The notes: generated by a model from the sequence alone, not told the origin. 64,000 nucleotides of DNA from Roseovarius sp. A-2 (GCF_002072155.1 NZ_BDIY01000003.1:124001-188000); one strand, 5' to 3'; positions 35,780 to 44,058 are shown, numbered from the stretch's first letter. Translations and numbers: made by a program.

Positions 35780-36763
35780 TCAGATCTCTGCTGAATAATC
35801 CAGGATGCGATCCCTGTGTTTGCTCCGAAAATCAGAGGGCGTCATCCCGTAGACTTTCTTGAAGCTGGTGGACAACGTCCCTGTCGAGCCGAAGCCGGTC
35901 GCGATGGCGATGTCGATAAGGGGCAGGTTCGTTTCCTGGACCAGTTGATGCGCACGCCTGACGCGCAATTGCTTGTAGTATTGACCAGGTGAGGTTTCGA
36001 GCACCGCGCGAAAGCGCCTCTCAAGACGGCGCTGTGAGGTGTCGACATGCTCTGCGATATCTGCGATCGACAACGGCTCGGAGAGGTTCGCTTCCATCAA
36101 CGCCAGGGTATCCGACACGGCCTTGTCATAGAACTTCTGAAAGGCGGTATGGGCGAAAGGTTGTGTGCTGGAACTTGCCCGGATGCTCGGCAACAAGAGG
36201 TGCCGACCGATATCGGTGATCTCGGACACGGATAATTCGCCCGCCAAAAGGCCAAGGATCAACTCTGGCGTGGCCGTGCGTCCGGCCGCCGTGATGATCC
36301 CATTGGACATTTCCGACAGGTTGCCTGTCAGGCGCGGCAGATCCTGGGTCTCGCGCAGGACCACGGCATCGGCCCAATGCGTTGTCACTGCCCCGGTCTC
36401 GGTCTGGGTGCGCGAGATGAATTGCGTCGCTGCGTCCGCAAGCAGTATCACGGCCTTGCCAAGGTGCCGCATGCTGCGGACACGCGTCAACCAGACAGAA
36501 GGATCCCGCTTTTTCGACGCGATCACGATCAGATAATCCGCAAGGAAGTGGTCTGGAATGACCGGCTCGGCGCGCACAAGGCAGACCCCTGCCCCCTGCA
36601 CGAAACCAGGCTTGTCCGAGATGATCCGCCAGTCGTAACGCGATCCGCCCAGCACCATGTTCGCTGTCTGCAATGTGTGGACCACCGCAGCCAGTTCGAT
36701 ATCACAGAAGTGTTTTTGCACGAGAATCTCGAAAGTCGCCGTGCGGTGCTTGGTGATAGTCAC
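35780..36763 (-). CDS. GlxA-type AraC family regulator (DJ-1/PfpI-like N-domain)
   Basis: A 327-residue protein. Residues about 10-190 form the glutamine-amidotransferase-like domain found in GlxA, GbdR and CdhR regulators (FEILVQKHFCDIELAAVVHT, LADYLIVIASKK, GKAVILLADAA). The C-terminal 100 residues are a two-HTH AraC domain (LSIADIAEHVDTSQRRLERR, LPLIDIAIATGFGSTGTLST). Relatives respond to quaternary amines or amino acids; the ligand here is unknown. It is encoded 9 bp downstream of the methyltransferase gene on the same strand, possibly cotranscribed with it and the PanB-like gene. Confidence 0.88.
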   Translation of the reverse strand: MTITKHRTATFEILVQKHFCDIELAAVVHTLQTANMVLGGSRYDWRIISDKPGFVQGAGVCLVRAEPVIPDHFLADYLIVIASKKRDPSVWLTRVRSMRHLGKAVILLADAATQFISRTQTETGAVTTHWADAVVLRETQDLPRLTGNLSEMSNGIITAAGRTATPELILGLLAGELSVSEITDIGRHLLLPSIRASSSTQPFAHTAFQKFYDKAVSDTLALMEANLSEPLSIADIAEHVDTSQRRLERRFRAVLETSPGQYYKQLRVRRAHQLVQETNLPLIDIAIATGFGSTGTLSTSFKKVYGMTPSDFRSKHRDRILDYSAEI

Positions 36764-36772
36764 GTTTGCCTT

Positions 36773-37501
36773 TCAGAGTCCGGACTGTTCGGGCGGATCC
36801 TGACGTTTTCGAAAGATCCGGCCCTTGATGGGCCATGCAGCATTAACCTTGGTCTCGCCCAGTTTGTGCAGCTTTTCAAGCGCGGCGTCAAACGCCTCGG
36901 GACAGTTCCGCGTGCCGAGTTTATATGCGCTCCAGCTTTGAAATGTCCGGCTCAGATCGCCGACCGAAAGGGTCTTGCACATCGCGGCAGGCGGCAGGTT
37001 CACACATTCGCCGACGAATTCCAGCCCCGGATAACCCGACACGACCCAGTCGCGCTCGGCCTCCCAGTATCTTTCAGCGAGCATGAGAAAATCGTCGCAG
37101 GCCTCCCGGATATGCTGAGGCAACTCGATCGCGCCCCATGACAGGGCGGCAAAGATGCCTCCCGTGCTCAAAACGCGGTGGGCCTCGACGAGATGGCGCG
37201 CCACATCGAAATGATGCAGTGCCTGCATCGACACGATCAAGTCAACGCTACCTGAGGGCAATGGGAGATTCGTGGCGCACCCCTTGATGTAACTTATGGG
37301 CTCTGTTCTCAGGGCCGGGTAGGCACCGGGTGGCGGATTCGTGTCGATTGCGATGGCCAGATTGAAATGACCGGAGAAAAACCGGCAAAGCTCCGCGTGA
37401 CCGGCTCCGCACTCGACAACGGTGCGCTGTCGTTGCGGAAGCTTTGCGAGCCAGCGCATGAGTTGCGCCGGCTCCAGAGGTCTGTCGGCATGGTCAACCA
37501 C
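36773..37501 (-). CDS. Class I SAM-dependent methyltransferase
   Basis: A 242-residue protein. Motif I is VVECGAGHAELCRFFSG, motif II is around AIAIDTN, with PLPSGSVDLIVSMQALHHFD and HRVLSTGGIFAALSWG. This is the common UbiE/TMT1-like 'class I SAM' group. The first 20 residues are shorter than usual: the family's 'F....YarfRP.YP' lead-in is mostly missing and the frame begins with GTG only 5 bp after the PanB-like stop, so the N-terminus may be truncated. The substrate is unknown. Confidence 0.8.
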   Translation of the reverse strand: MVDHADRPLEPAQLMRWLAKLPQRQRTVVECGAGHAELCRFFSGHFNLAIAIDTNPPPGAYPALRTEPISYIKGCATNLPLPSGSVDLIVSMQALHHFDVARHLVEAHRVLSTGGIFAALSWGAIELPQHIREACDDFLMLAERYWEAERDWVVSGYPGLEFVGECVNLPPAAMCKTLSVGDLSRTFQSWSAYKLGTRNCPEAFDAALEKLHKLGETKVNAAWPIKGRIFRKRQDPPEQSGL

Positions 37502-37506
37502 GAAGA

Positions 37507-38355
37507 TCAGCCGACGAGAGACACGAATTTCTCGTGTTCGCCGTCATGCATGGTGTGCGACAGGTCCGGATTGGGAAACTGTCCGCCTTTTGCCGCGTTG
37601 ACGTAGGCGGAATAGGCTTTCTGCATCTCGCCCCAGACATCGCCGTACACTTCACGCTTGGGCGGAATCGGGAAGGCTGAACACCCGATGATGTCGCTCG
37701 AGACGTGGAATATGCCATGCGCATAAGGCCCCGAACCCAGGCTGGCCACGGCCACGGGCAGGTTCTCGTAGCACCATTTCGTCAATTCAACCGACGTATG
37801 TTCGAAAAGGGCTGCGAAAATCCCGGCGTCGATGGAGGCCCGGACCAGTTCCACAATCGCCGCCGCCTCTTCGGCGGTCCGCCCGGCCGGGGAATGACCG
37901 GAATTCATCACCGCTCGCTCGCCCTGAACCCCGAAATGGCCCACAACGGGAATCCCCGCATCGACGATGGCGCGGATATGCGGAACGGTCCCGAGCGAGG
38001 GTTCGATGTGGACGCCATCGGCGCCGAGCTTGACCACTTTCGCGGCGTTTCGCACGGATTCTTCAATCGAGATGGACGCCGTGGTGTTGGGCATGTTGCA
38101 GATGATGAACGGCGAGGATGCGCCGCGCAGCACACCCTCCAGCATGTAGAGCTGTTCCTCGAAATCCACCGTGGCCATCGACTTGTGACCCATGAGCCCC
38201 ATCGGGCCGGGGCTGCCACAGCACAGAAGGTCCATGCCAAGGTCTTCGGCCATGATGGCACTCGGTGTGTCGTGGCACTCCATGCCAATGATGCGCTCGC
38301 CCTTCTGGACCTTTTCCGCAAGGTGCTTCAGGCGTGTCTTTCTGCGTTTCAGCAT
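37507..38355 (-). CDS. PanB-like (ketopantoate hydroxymethyltransferase family) protein
   Basis: A 282-residue TIM-barrel protein of the PEP-mutase/PanB superfamily. GGGAGGAAACG precedes the ATG. PanB-like segments are EDLGMDLLCCGSPGPMGLMG (the position of the usual LGxDxxLVGDS), VKLGADGVHIEPS, IPVVGHFGVQGERAVM and FHVSSDIIGC. The normal metal/substrate 'GDS' is replaced by GSP and the C-terminus differs, so pantothenate synthesis is doubtful; a specialised aldolase or hydrolase is more likely. The upstream palindrome (38404-38421) and the GntR gene suggest sugar-acid-linked control. The long frame upstream of the ATG is non-coding. Confidence 0.75.
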   Translation of the reverse strand: MLKRRKTRLKHLAEKVQKGERIIGMECHDTPSAIMAEDLGMDLLCCGSPGPMGLMGHKSMATVDFEEQLYMLEGVLRGASSPFIICNMPNTTASISIEESVRNAAKVVKLGADGVHIEPSLGTVPHIRAIVDAGIPVVGHFGVQGERAVMNSGHSPAGRTAEEAAAIVELVRASIDAGIFAALFEHTSVELTKWCYENLPVAVASLGSGPYAHGIFHVSSDIIGCSAFPIPPKREVYGDVWGEMQKAYSAYVNAAKGGQFPNPDLSHTMHDGEHEKFVSLVG

Positions 38356-38403
38356 TTTCGTTTCCTCCCTATGGGCAGCAAATGTACTGCGACTCCGATA
38401 ATA

Positions 38404-38421
38404 TCTGACATTAATGTCAGG
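38404..38421. promoter_or_regulatory. CTGACATTAATGTCAG palindrome (second site)
   Basis: TCTGACATTAATGTCAGG contains a perfect 16-bp palindrome, 49 bp upstream of the PanB-like start and between it and the GntR gene. It is nearly identical to the site at 34158-34175. It is a probable operator of the neighbouring FCD regulator. Confidence 0.6.
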
Positions 38422-38518
38422 TTTCAACCAGAATGTAGGGAGGCGGCCAGAATCGCGCCGGTTGCCCGTTCGCCTGTTTGACGGGGAGCTCTGATCGGCG
38501 TGAATCTGGAGGTGTTGT

Positions 38519-39229
38519 TCAGAAATACTCCGGGTTGCGCTCCATGATCCTGTCGACCTGCGCCAGCGTTCCCGACAAGTGTTCACGCACGACGGCCTCA
38601 ACGGTTCCGGTATCGCCGGCGTCAATAGCAGCGAGGATGCGTTCGTGGCACGACAGGATTGATGTGGATTTGCCGGGGTCCGGCAGGTTGAGATTGCGCA
38701 GCCGGTCAATATGGCCTGATCGTGCAGTGACGGTGTTCCAGAGATTGGCGACCCCAACCGCGTCGTAGAGCGCGGCATGGAAGGCCCGGTCAAGCCGCGA
38801 GAACTCATCCAGATCGTTAGCCGCCGCCGAGACGCGCTGGAGCGAGAGGCAGGTATGCGCCTTGGTGATTCTGTCGGAGGCTTTCGCCTGAGCGAGGCGA
38901 CGGGTGACCTCCAATTCGATCGAGAGCCGGAGGAACTGGGCCTCTTGTGCGTGGGCCACGTCGATCTTGGATACGAGGGTTTTCGATTGCGGATAGATGA
39001 TCAGCAGCCCCTCTTCCTCCAGCCGCATCATCGCGTCGCGCACCGGCGTCTGGCTGACCCCGTAATAGGCGGCAATCTCGGCGCGCGAGAGGAATTCGCC
39101 CGGTGTGAACTCAAGCGCGACGATTCGATCGCGCAGCGCGTTGTGGATCTGCGTGCTGGCCGATCCGCGCTTTATGGGCCGCGTTGCCGACGACGATGCT
39201 GGTTGGATCTCTCGTGAAACTTCATGCAT
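38519..39229 (-). CDS. GntR family transcriptional regulator (FCD domain)
   Basis: A 236-residue protein with winged helix STQIHNALRDRIVALEFTPG, LSRAEIAAYYGVSQTPVRDA, and a C-terminal FCD domain (LDRAFHAALYDAVGVANLWN, SCHERILAAIDAGDTGTVEA) with the usual metal-binding Asp/His pattern. It lies upstream of the PanB-like gene on the same strand and divergent from the dctP'-'dctM scar and the IlvD-type dehydratase. The palindromes at 38404 and 39296 flank it on both sides. A role as repressor of this sugar-acid block is inferred. Confidence 0.88.
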   Translation of the reverse strand: MHEVSREIQPASSSATRPIKRGSASTQIHNALRDRIVALEFTPGEFLSRAEIAAYYGVSQTPVRDAMMRLEEEGLLIIYPQSKTLVSKIDVAHAQEAQFLRLSIELEVTRRLAQAKASDRITKAHTCLSLQRVSAAANDLDEFSRLDRAFHAALYDAVGVANLWNTVTARSGHIDRLRNLNLPDPGKSTSILSCHERILAAIDAGDTGTVEAVVREHLSGTLAQVDRIMERNPEYF

Positions 39230-39295
39230 TTCCGTTATCGGTTTTCACTCATCGATTTTGTCGTGTTGCAGGTAACATAAGCAATGCTTGCCATA

Positions 39296-39317
39296 ATACA
39301 CTAATATATTAATGTAT
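39296..39317. promoter_or_regulatory. 22-bp AT-rich palindrome upstream of the dctP'-'dctM scar
   Basis: Arms ATACA (39296-39300) and TGTAT (39313-39317) enclose a TAATATATTA core; the whole 22 bp is self-complementary except one pair. It lies 67 bp upstream of the GntR start and 50 bp upstream of the relic dctP start, a typical place for a divergent operator or overlapping promoter. Confidence 0.5.
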
Positions 39318-39366
39318 CACCTAGCCGTGGAGCGAGACCCCCGGTCATGTCCAAGGGAGGAACCTT

Positions 39367-39592
39367 ATGAGGTATTGCAGAACTGCGTTGCTCGCGGCGT
39401 CCGTATGCGACCCAACGCAACCGGCACATCTCGATCACGATGCTCGGCACCTTCCTGGAATGGATCGCGATCATCTTCATCACTGTGCCGAGCTTTGCGC
39501 CGGTGGTGCTCAATCTCGGCTTTGATCCGGTCTGGTTCGGGGTGCCTTTCGCCATGAATAGCCAGATGTATTACCTGTCGCCGCCGCCGTGA
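39367..39592 (+). pseudogene. dctP'-'dctM deletion scar (TRAP transporter relic)
   Basis: A good ribosome-binding site (GGGAGGAACC) precedes MRYCRTALLAASV, which looks like the start of a binding-protein signal peptide. After about 13 codons the sequence changes frame and becomes the end of a TRAP large permease: MLGTFLEWIAIIFITVPSFA, then LGFDPVWFGVPFAMNSQM, then YLSPPP and TGA (family: LGfDPvWFGvl...SPPfG). The simplest reading is a deletion that removed most of dctP, all of dctQ and most of dctM, leaving promoter, start and tail. Confidence 0.7.
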
Positions 39593-39625
39593 TCTGGTGC
39601 TGCTTCAGCTTTACAGGATGATCCG

Positions 39626-41359
39626 ATGACGAGGAAAAATCCGCTAGACTTGCGTTCTGCGCGGTGGTTCGCACCAGATGACCTGCGTAGTTTCGGCCAC
39701 CGCTCGCGGATGATGCAACTGGGTTATGACGAGGACGATTTCCGCGACAAGCCGGTGATCGGCGTGCTCAACACCTGGTCGGAACTCAACACCTGCCACT
39801 CGCATTTCCGCGAGCGCGTCAAGGACGTGAAGCGCGGCGTGGCACAGGCGGGCGGTTTCGGCGTCGAGATGCCGTCGCTCTCGGTCGATGAAAGCTTTAC
39901 CAAGCCGTCCTCGATGCTCTACCGCAACCTGCTGGCGATGGAGACCGAGGAGGTGATCCGCTCGCACCCGCTTGATGGCGTGGTGCTGATGGGCGGCTGT
40001 GACAAGACGACGCCGGGGCTGGTGATGGGCGCGATCTCGGCGGGCGTGCCGATGATCTACCTGCCCGCCGGCCCGATGCTGCGCGGCAATTACGCAGGCA
40101 AGGTTCTCGGCTCCGGTTCCGATGCGTGGAAATACTGGGACGAGCGCCGCGCGGGCAACATCTCGGATGACGAATGGCTGGGGGTGCAGGGCGGCATCGC
40201 GCGCTCTGCGGGGACGTGCATGACAATGGGCACCGCCTCGACCATGACCGCCATCGCCGACGCGATGGGGCTGACGCTGCCCGGCGCGTCGTCGATCCCG
40301 GCGGTGGATAGCTCACACATGCGCATGTCGGCGGCCTGCGGGCGGCGCATCGTCGAGATGGTCTGGGAGGATCTGACGCCCGACCGGATCGTGACCGATT
40401 CCGCCTGCCGCAATGCCGCCATTGTGGCCATGGCTACGGGCTGTTCGACGAATGCCGTAGTGCATCTGATTGCAATGGCACGGCGCGCCGGTGTCGGCCT
40501 CAAGCTTGAGGATCTCGATGCCCTGGGCCGCACCACGCCGCTCATCGCCAATGTGCGCCCCTCCGGCAAGGACTATCTGATGGAGGATTTCTATTACGCC
40601 GGCGGGTTGCGCGCGCTGATGAAGCAGATCGAGGATCGGCTCGATTGCACGGCGCTGACCGTGACCGGCAAGACCATGGGCGAGAACCTGGAAGGGGCCG
40701 AAGTTTATAATGATGACGTGATCCGACCCCTGTCAAACCCGGTCTATCACGAGGGCTCACTGGCGGTGCTGAAGGGCAATCTCTGTCCCTCGGGCGCGGT
40801 GATCAAGCCTGCCGCCTGCGATCCGAAGTTCTACAGTCACGAGGGCCCGGCGCTGGTTTTCGACAGCTATCCCGAGATGAAGGCGGCGGTGGATGACGAA
40901 AGCCTCGACATCACCCCCGATCATGTCATGGTTTTACGCAATGCCGGGCCGCAGGGGGGACCGGGCTTTCCCGAATGGGGGATGCTGCCCATTCCCAAGG
41001 CGCTGATCAAGCAGGGCCATCGCGACATGCTGCGGATTTCCGATGCCCGCATGTCGGGCACCTCTTACGGGGCATGCGTGCTGCATGTTTCGCCCGAAAG
41101 CCATGTCGGCGGCCCGCTGGCTCTGCTCAGGACCGGCGATACCGTTCGGCTCGATCTGGCCAACCGGCGACTCGACATGCTGGTGGGCGAGGCCGAGCTG
41201 GAGGCGCGGCGCACGGCGTTGATACCACCCAAACCCCGTTATGATCGCGGTTATGGCTACATGTTCCTGCAACATGTTACACCGGCCGACCAGGGCTGCG
41301 ACTTCGACTTCCTGCAATCCGATTTCGGCCGCAACGCGGGCGAACCCGACATTTTCTGA
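39626..41359 (+). CDS. IlvD/Edd family sugar-acid dehydratase (arabonate dehydratase type)
   Basis: A 577-residue [Fe-S] dehydratase. Cluster cysteines are Cys57 (LNTCHSH), Cys125 (MGGCDKTTPG) and Cys198 (SAGTCMTMGTAS). Other landmarks are PAVDSSHMRMSAACGRR and DARMSGTSYGACVLHV. Length and sequence match L-arabonate/D-xylonate-type dehydratases rather than dihydroxyacid dehydratase (IlvD proper) or phosphogluconate dehydratase. It removes water from an aldonate to give a 2-keto-3-deoxy acid, the step before KdgD-type chemistry and KGSA oxidation. AGGA precedes the start by about 8 nt. It is first in the set with the RraA-like and aldehyde dehydrogenase genes. Confidence 0.92.
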   Translation: MTRKNPLDLRSARWFAPDDLRSFGHRSRMMQLGYDEDDFRDKPVIGVLNTWSELNTCHSHFRERVKDVKRGVAQAGGFGVEMPSLSVDESFTKPSSMLYRNLLAMETEEVIRSHPLDGVVLMGGCDKTTPGLVMGAISAGVPMIYLPAGPMLRGNYAGKVLGSGSDAWKYWDERRAGNISDDEWLGVQGGIARSAGTCMTMGTASTMTAIADAMGLTLPGASSIPAVDSSHMRMSAACGRRIVEMVWEDLTPDRIVTDSACRNAAIVAMATGCSTNAVVHLIAMARRAGVGLKLEDLDALGRTTPLIANVRPSGKDYLMEDFYYAGGLRALMKQIEDRLDCTALTVTGKTMGENLEGAEVYNDDVIRPLSNPVYHEGSLAVLKGNLCPSGAVIKPAACDPKFYSHEGPALVFDSYPEMKAAVDDESLDITPDHVMVLRNAGPQGGPGFPEWGMLPIPKALIKQGHRDMLRISDARMSGTSYGACVLHVSPESHVGGPLALLRTGDTVRLDLANRRLDMLVGEAELEARRTALIPPKPRYDRGYGYMFLQHVTPADQGCDFDFLQSDFGRNAGEPDIF

Positions 41360-41371
41360 AGGACAATCCAG

Positions 41372-42106
41372 ATGACGGGTCAGACGCTTGTCCGACGACA
41401 CCCGTGCCGGGCTCAGGGCGATATCGAGCGCGTCGATTGCAACCGTTCTCTAAAAGCGCGGCTTGCGCAATCAGTCCATTCAGGCGTCATCCCGGCCACG
41501 CCCAAGGATGAGAACATGGTCGGCCCGGCCTTTACCTTGCGCAATGTTCCGGCGCGCGAGGATCGCAATCCGATCACCGTTTTTCGCAACCCCGATCGCC
41601 CGCAGCACGTTGCGATTGAGACCTGCCCTAAAGGTCATGTGCGGGTGAGGGATGCGCGCCGCGATGCCCGCGCCGCCACTGCAGGGTCGATCCTCGTCAC
41701 CCGGCTCGCCAAGCGCGGCGCGGCGGGGATCGTCTCTGACGGCGGGTTCCGTGATGCCCATGGCATCGGACAATTCGCAATGCCCGCCTTTCACGCATGC
41801 CCGTCGGCTCCGACCAACCTGACGCTGCATGAGGCGCGTGATCTCAAGGTGCCAATCTCCTGCGGCGGTGTGCCGGTTTGTCCGGGCGGCATCCTTGTCG
41901 GCGACCGCGATGGGGTCAATGTGATCTTCGCGCATCTGGCGGACGAGAGCGCGGAGGAATACAAGGGCATGGATGCGCCTCGGGCGTTCGTGCTCGAAAA
42001 GGTCGGGAACGGCGCCCCGATCATCGGACTTTATCCTTGCACCAAGGACGAGAACCGGAAAAAAGTTCGAAGCTTGGCGCGAGAAGACCGGCCGCTGACG
42101 CTTTGA
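41372..42106 (+). CDS. RraA-like protein with out-of-frame N-terminal segment
   Basis: The RraA/HMG-aldolase-like core is clear from about residue 38: NMVGPAFTLRNVP, AATAGSILVTRLAKRGAAG, IVSDGGFRDAHGI, PISCGGVPVCPGGILVGDRD. The family's conserved PGD is PGG here. Residues 6-37 are meaningless in this frame, but the +1 frame of 41388-41483 gives the missing family N-terminus: SDDTRAGLRAISSASIATVL, TAA, KRGLRNQSIQ. So an inserted base near 41388 and a lost G near 41484 compensate, leaving an open frame that skips the TAA. The protein is probably made but misfolded at the N-terminus, or inactive. RraA relatives act as 4-hydroxy-2-oxo-acid aldolases. Confidence 0.75.
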   Translation: MTGQTLVRRHPCRAQGDIERVDCNRSLKARLAQSVHSGVIPATPKDENMVGPAFTLRNVPAREDRNPITVFRNPDRPQHVAIETCPKGHVRVRDARRDARAATAGSILVTRLAKRGAAGIVSDGGFRDAHGIGQFAMPAFHACPSAPTNLTLHEARDLKVPISCGGVPVCPGGILVGDRDGVNVIFAHLADESAEEYKGMDAPRAFVLEKVGNGAPIIGLYPCTKDENRKKVRSLAREDRPLTL

Positions 42107-42149
42107 CGCGCCCACTTTCCTGCCAAATGAAAAAGCCAAAGGATACGCA

Positions 42150-43670
42150 ATGACATTCACACCGCATGGAAAACACCTGATCGCCGGGACCTGGATTGCC
42201 TCGGAGGACACGTTTTCCTCCGAACCTGCCAGCGGCGTGGCGCATGTGTTCTCTGTCGGCACGCCGGATCTGGTCGATGCGGCGGCGCAGGCGGCAGAAG
42301 AAGCGTTCCTGTCCTACGGCTATTCCAGCCGCGAGGCGCGTGCCACGTTCCTCGACACGATTGCCGATGAGATCGAGGCGCGCGGAGACGAGATCACCGC
42401 GATAGGCACCGCCGAAACCGGTCTGCCCGAGGCCCGTCTGCAAGGCGAGCGTGGCCGCACGACCGGCCAGTTGCGGCTTTTCGCCGAGCATATCCGCAAG
42501 GGCGATTACCTCGACCGTCGCCACGACCCGGCACTGCCCGACCGTCAGCCCTTGCCGCGCCCCGACCTGCGGGCGATGCAGCGGCCCATCGGCCCCGTCG
42601 CCGTCTTTGGCGCGTCAAACTTTCCGCTGGCCTTCTCAACCGCCGGGGGCGACACCGCCGCCGCCCTTGCGGCGGGTTGTCCAGTCGTGGTCAAGGGCCA
42701 CGGCGCGCATCCCGGCACCGGCGAGATCGTCGCCGAGGCAATCCATGCCGCGATCCAGAAAAGCGGTGTTCACAAGGGTGTCTTCAGCCTCGTGCAGGGC
42801 GGCAACCGGCAGGTCGGGCAGGCGCTGGTGCAGCACCCGCTGGTAAAGGCGGTGGGCTTTACCGGCTCGCTCGCCGGGGGGCGCGCGCTATTCGATCTCT
42901 GCGCACAGCGGCCCGAGCCGATCCCGTTCTTCGGCGAACTGGGCTCGGTCAACCCGATGTTCCTGATGCCCGAGGCGCTCGCGGCACGTGGCGCGGCGAT
43001 CGGTGAAGGCTGGGCTGGGTCGCTTGCCATGGGCGCGGGCCAGTTCTGCACCAATCCCGGCATCGCCATCGTGATCGACGGGCCAGAGGCTGACACCTTC
43101 ATTGAGGCCACCAGGGCGGCGCTCTCGAAGACCGGCGCGCAGGTCATGCTGACCGACGGTATCGCCCGGGCCTATCGCGACGGTCGTGACCGCGTCGCGG
43201 CGTCAAGCGGCGTGCAGGAGGTGCTGAGCAGCACCTGCGACCAGCGCAACGCCACGCCCTATCTCTTTGAAACCGACGGCAAGACATGGCTCGCCAACGA
43301 GACGCTCGGCGAAGAGGTGTTCGGGCCTTTGGGGCTGATCGTGCGGGTGGCGGACCTGTCGGAGATGGCGCAGGTGGCGGCAAGCCTCAAGGGCCAGCTC
43401 ACCTGCACGCTGCATATGGACGACGGCGATACGGAGGCGGCGCGCAGGCTGCTGCCGGTGCTCGAACGCAAGGCGGGGCGGATACTGGCCAACGGCTTTC
43501 CGACCGGGGTGGAGGTCTGCGACGCGATGGTGCATGGCGGGCCGTATCCCGCCTCGACCAATTTCGGCGCGACCTCGGTTGGCACGCTTTCTATCCGCCG
43601 CTTCCTGCGCCCGGTCTGCTATCAGGGTCTGCCCGAGGCCACCCTGCCGGACGATCTGAGACAGGCATAA
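42150..43670 (+). CDS. NADP-type aldehyde dehydrogenase, probable alpha-ketoglutarate semialdehyde dehydrogenase
   Basis: A 506-residue ALDH. It has the NAD(P) fold GPVAVFGASNFPLAF (149-163), general base Glu263 (FFGELGSVNP) and catalytic Cys300 (GAGQFCTNPG). The length and the motif FGASNFPLAFSTAGGDTA mark the 'aldehyde dehydrogenase (NADP+)' branch that contains KGSA dehydrogenases of the arabinose, xylose and aldarate routes. It would oxidise alpha-ketoglutarate semialdehyde to 2-oxoglutarate, the last step after KdgD. It lies 43 bp after the RraA-like gene and is probably cotranscribed with the IlvD-type dehydratase. Confidence 0.92.
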   Translation: MTFTPHGKHLIAGTWIASEDTFSSEPASGVAHVFSVGTPDLVDAAAQAAEEAFLSYGYSSREARATFLDTIADEIEARGDEITAIGTAETGLPEARLQGERGRTTGQLRLFAEHIRKGDYLDRRHDPALPDRQPLPRPDLRAMQRPIGPVAVFGASNFPLAFSTAGGDTAAALAAGCPVVVKGHGAHPGTGEIVAEAIHAAIQKSGVHKGVFSLVQGGNRQVGQALVQHPLVKAVGFTGSLAGGRALFDLCAQRPEPIPFFGELGSVNPMFLMPEALAARGAAIGEGWAGSLAMGAGQFCTNPGIAIVIDGPEADTFIEATRAALSKTGAQVMLTDGIARAYRDGRDRVAASSGVQEVLSSTCDQRNATPYLFETDGKTWLANETLGEEVFGPLGLIVRVADLSEMAQVAASLKGQLTCTLHMDDGDTEAARRLLPVLERKAGRILANGFPTGVEVCDAMVHGGPYPASTNFGATSVGTLSIRRFLRPVCYQGLPEATLPDDLRQA

Positions 43671-44058
43671 CCGCTCGGCCGCCGGACATCGGCACCGTTT
43701 CCAGCACCCCTCCGCAATGCCTTGCGAGGGGTGCCGGACCGGACAGTGCCGCCAAGGATCGGGACACCGGTGGATTGCTACCGAACCTGTCGAATGGTTG
43801 CACGGGGCCTGCCGCCTGCGCTGATCGGCGGGTCAGAAACCAACCCGGATCAATCCCGCAGCAGAGAGAACCGGGTATCGCGCTTGGGGAGGGCATGGTA
43901 TCCAGCGGTCGGCTCCTCCTCAGGGGCTCCTTGATGCTTCAAGGTGCCCCGCGTCGCAGGCGGCTACGCCTCGGTGAGGCCACCTCGATAATTCCTTCCG
44001 TAGACAGGCAGATGGGCAAAGCAAGGGCCGGTGCCTCTGTCGGTGTCGTCTTTTGTCG
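43671..44058. other. 388-bp gap without a supported gene
   Basis: No frame here gives a recognisable protein. Short open frames on both strands are Arg/Pro/Ser-rich and look like non-coding GC-rich sequence. No obvious terminator follows the aldehyde dehydrogenase. The convergent PACE-type gene ends at the right edge. Confidence 0.6.

Noticed and set aside
36416..37141. Plus-strand frames opposite the AraC and methyltransferase genes
   Set aside because: No domains, composition of antisense shadows, and the minus-strand genes have clear motifs.
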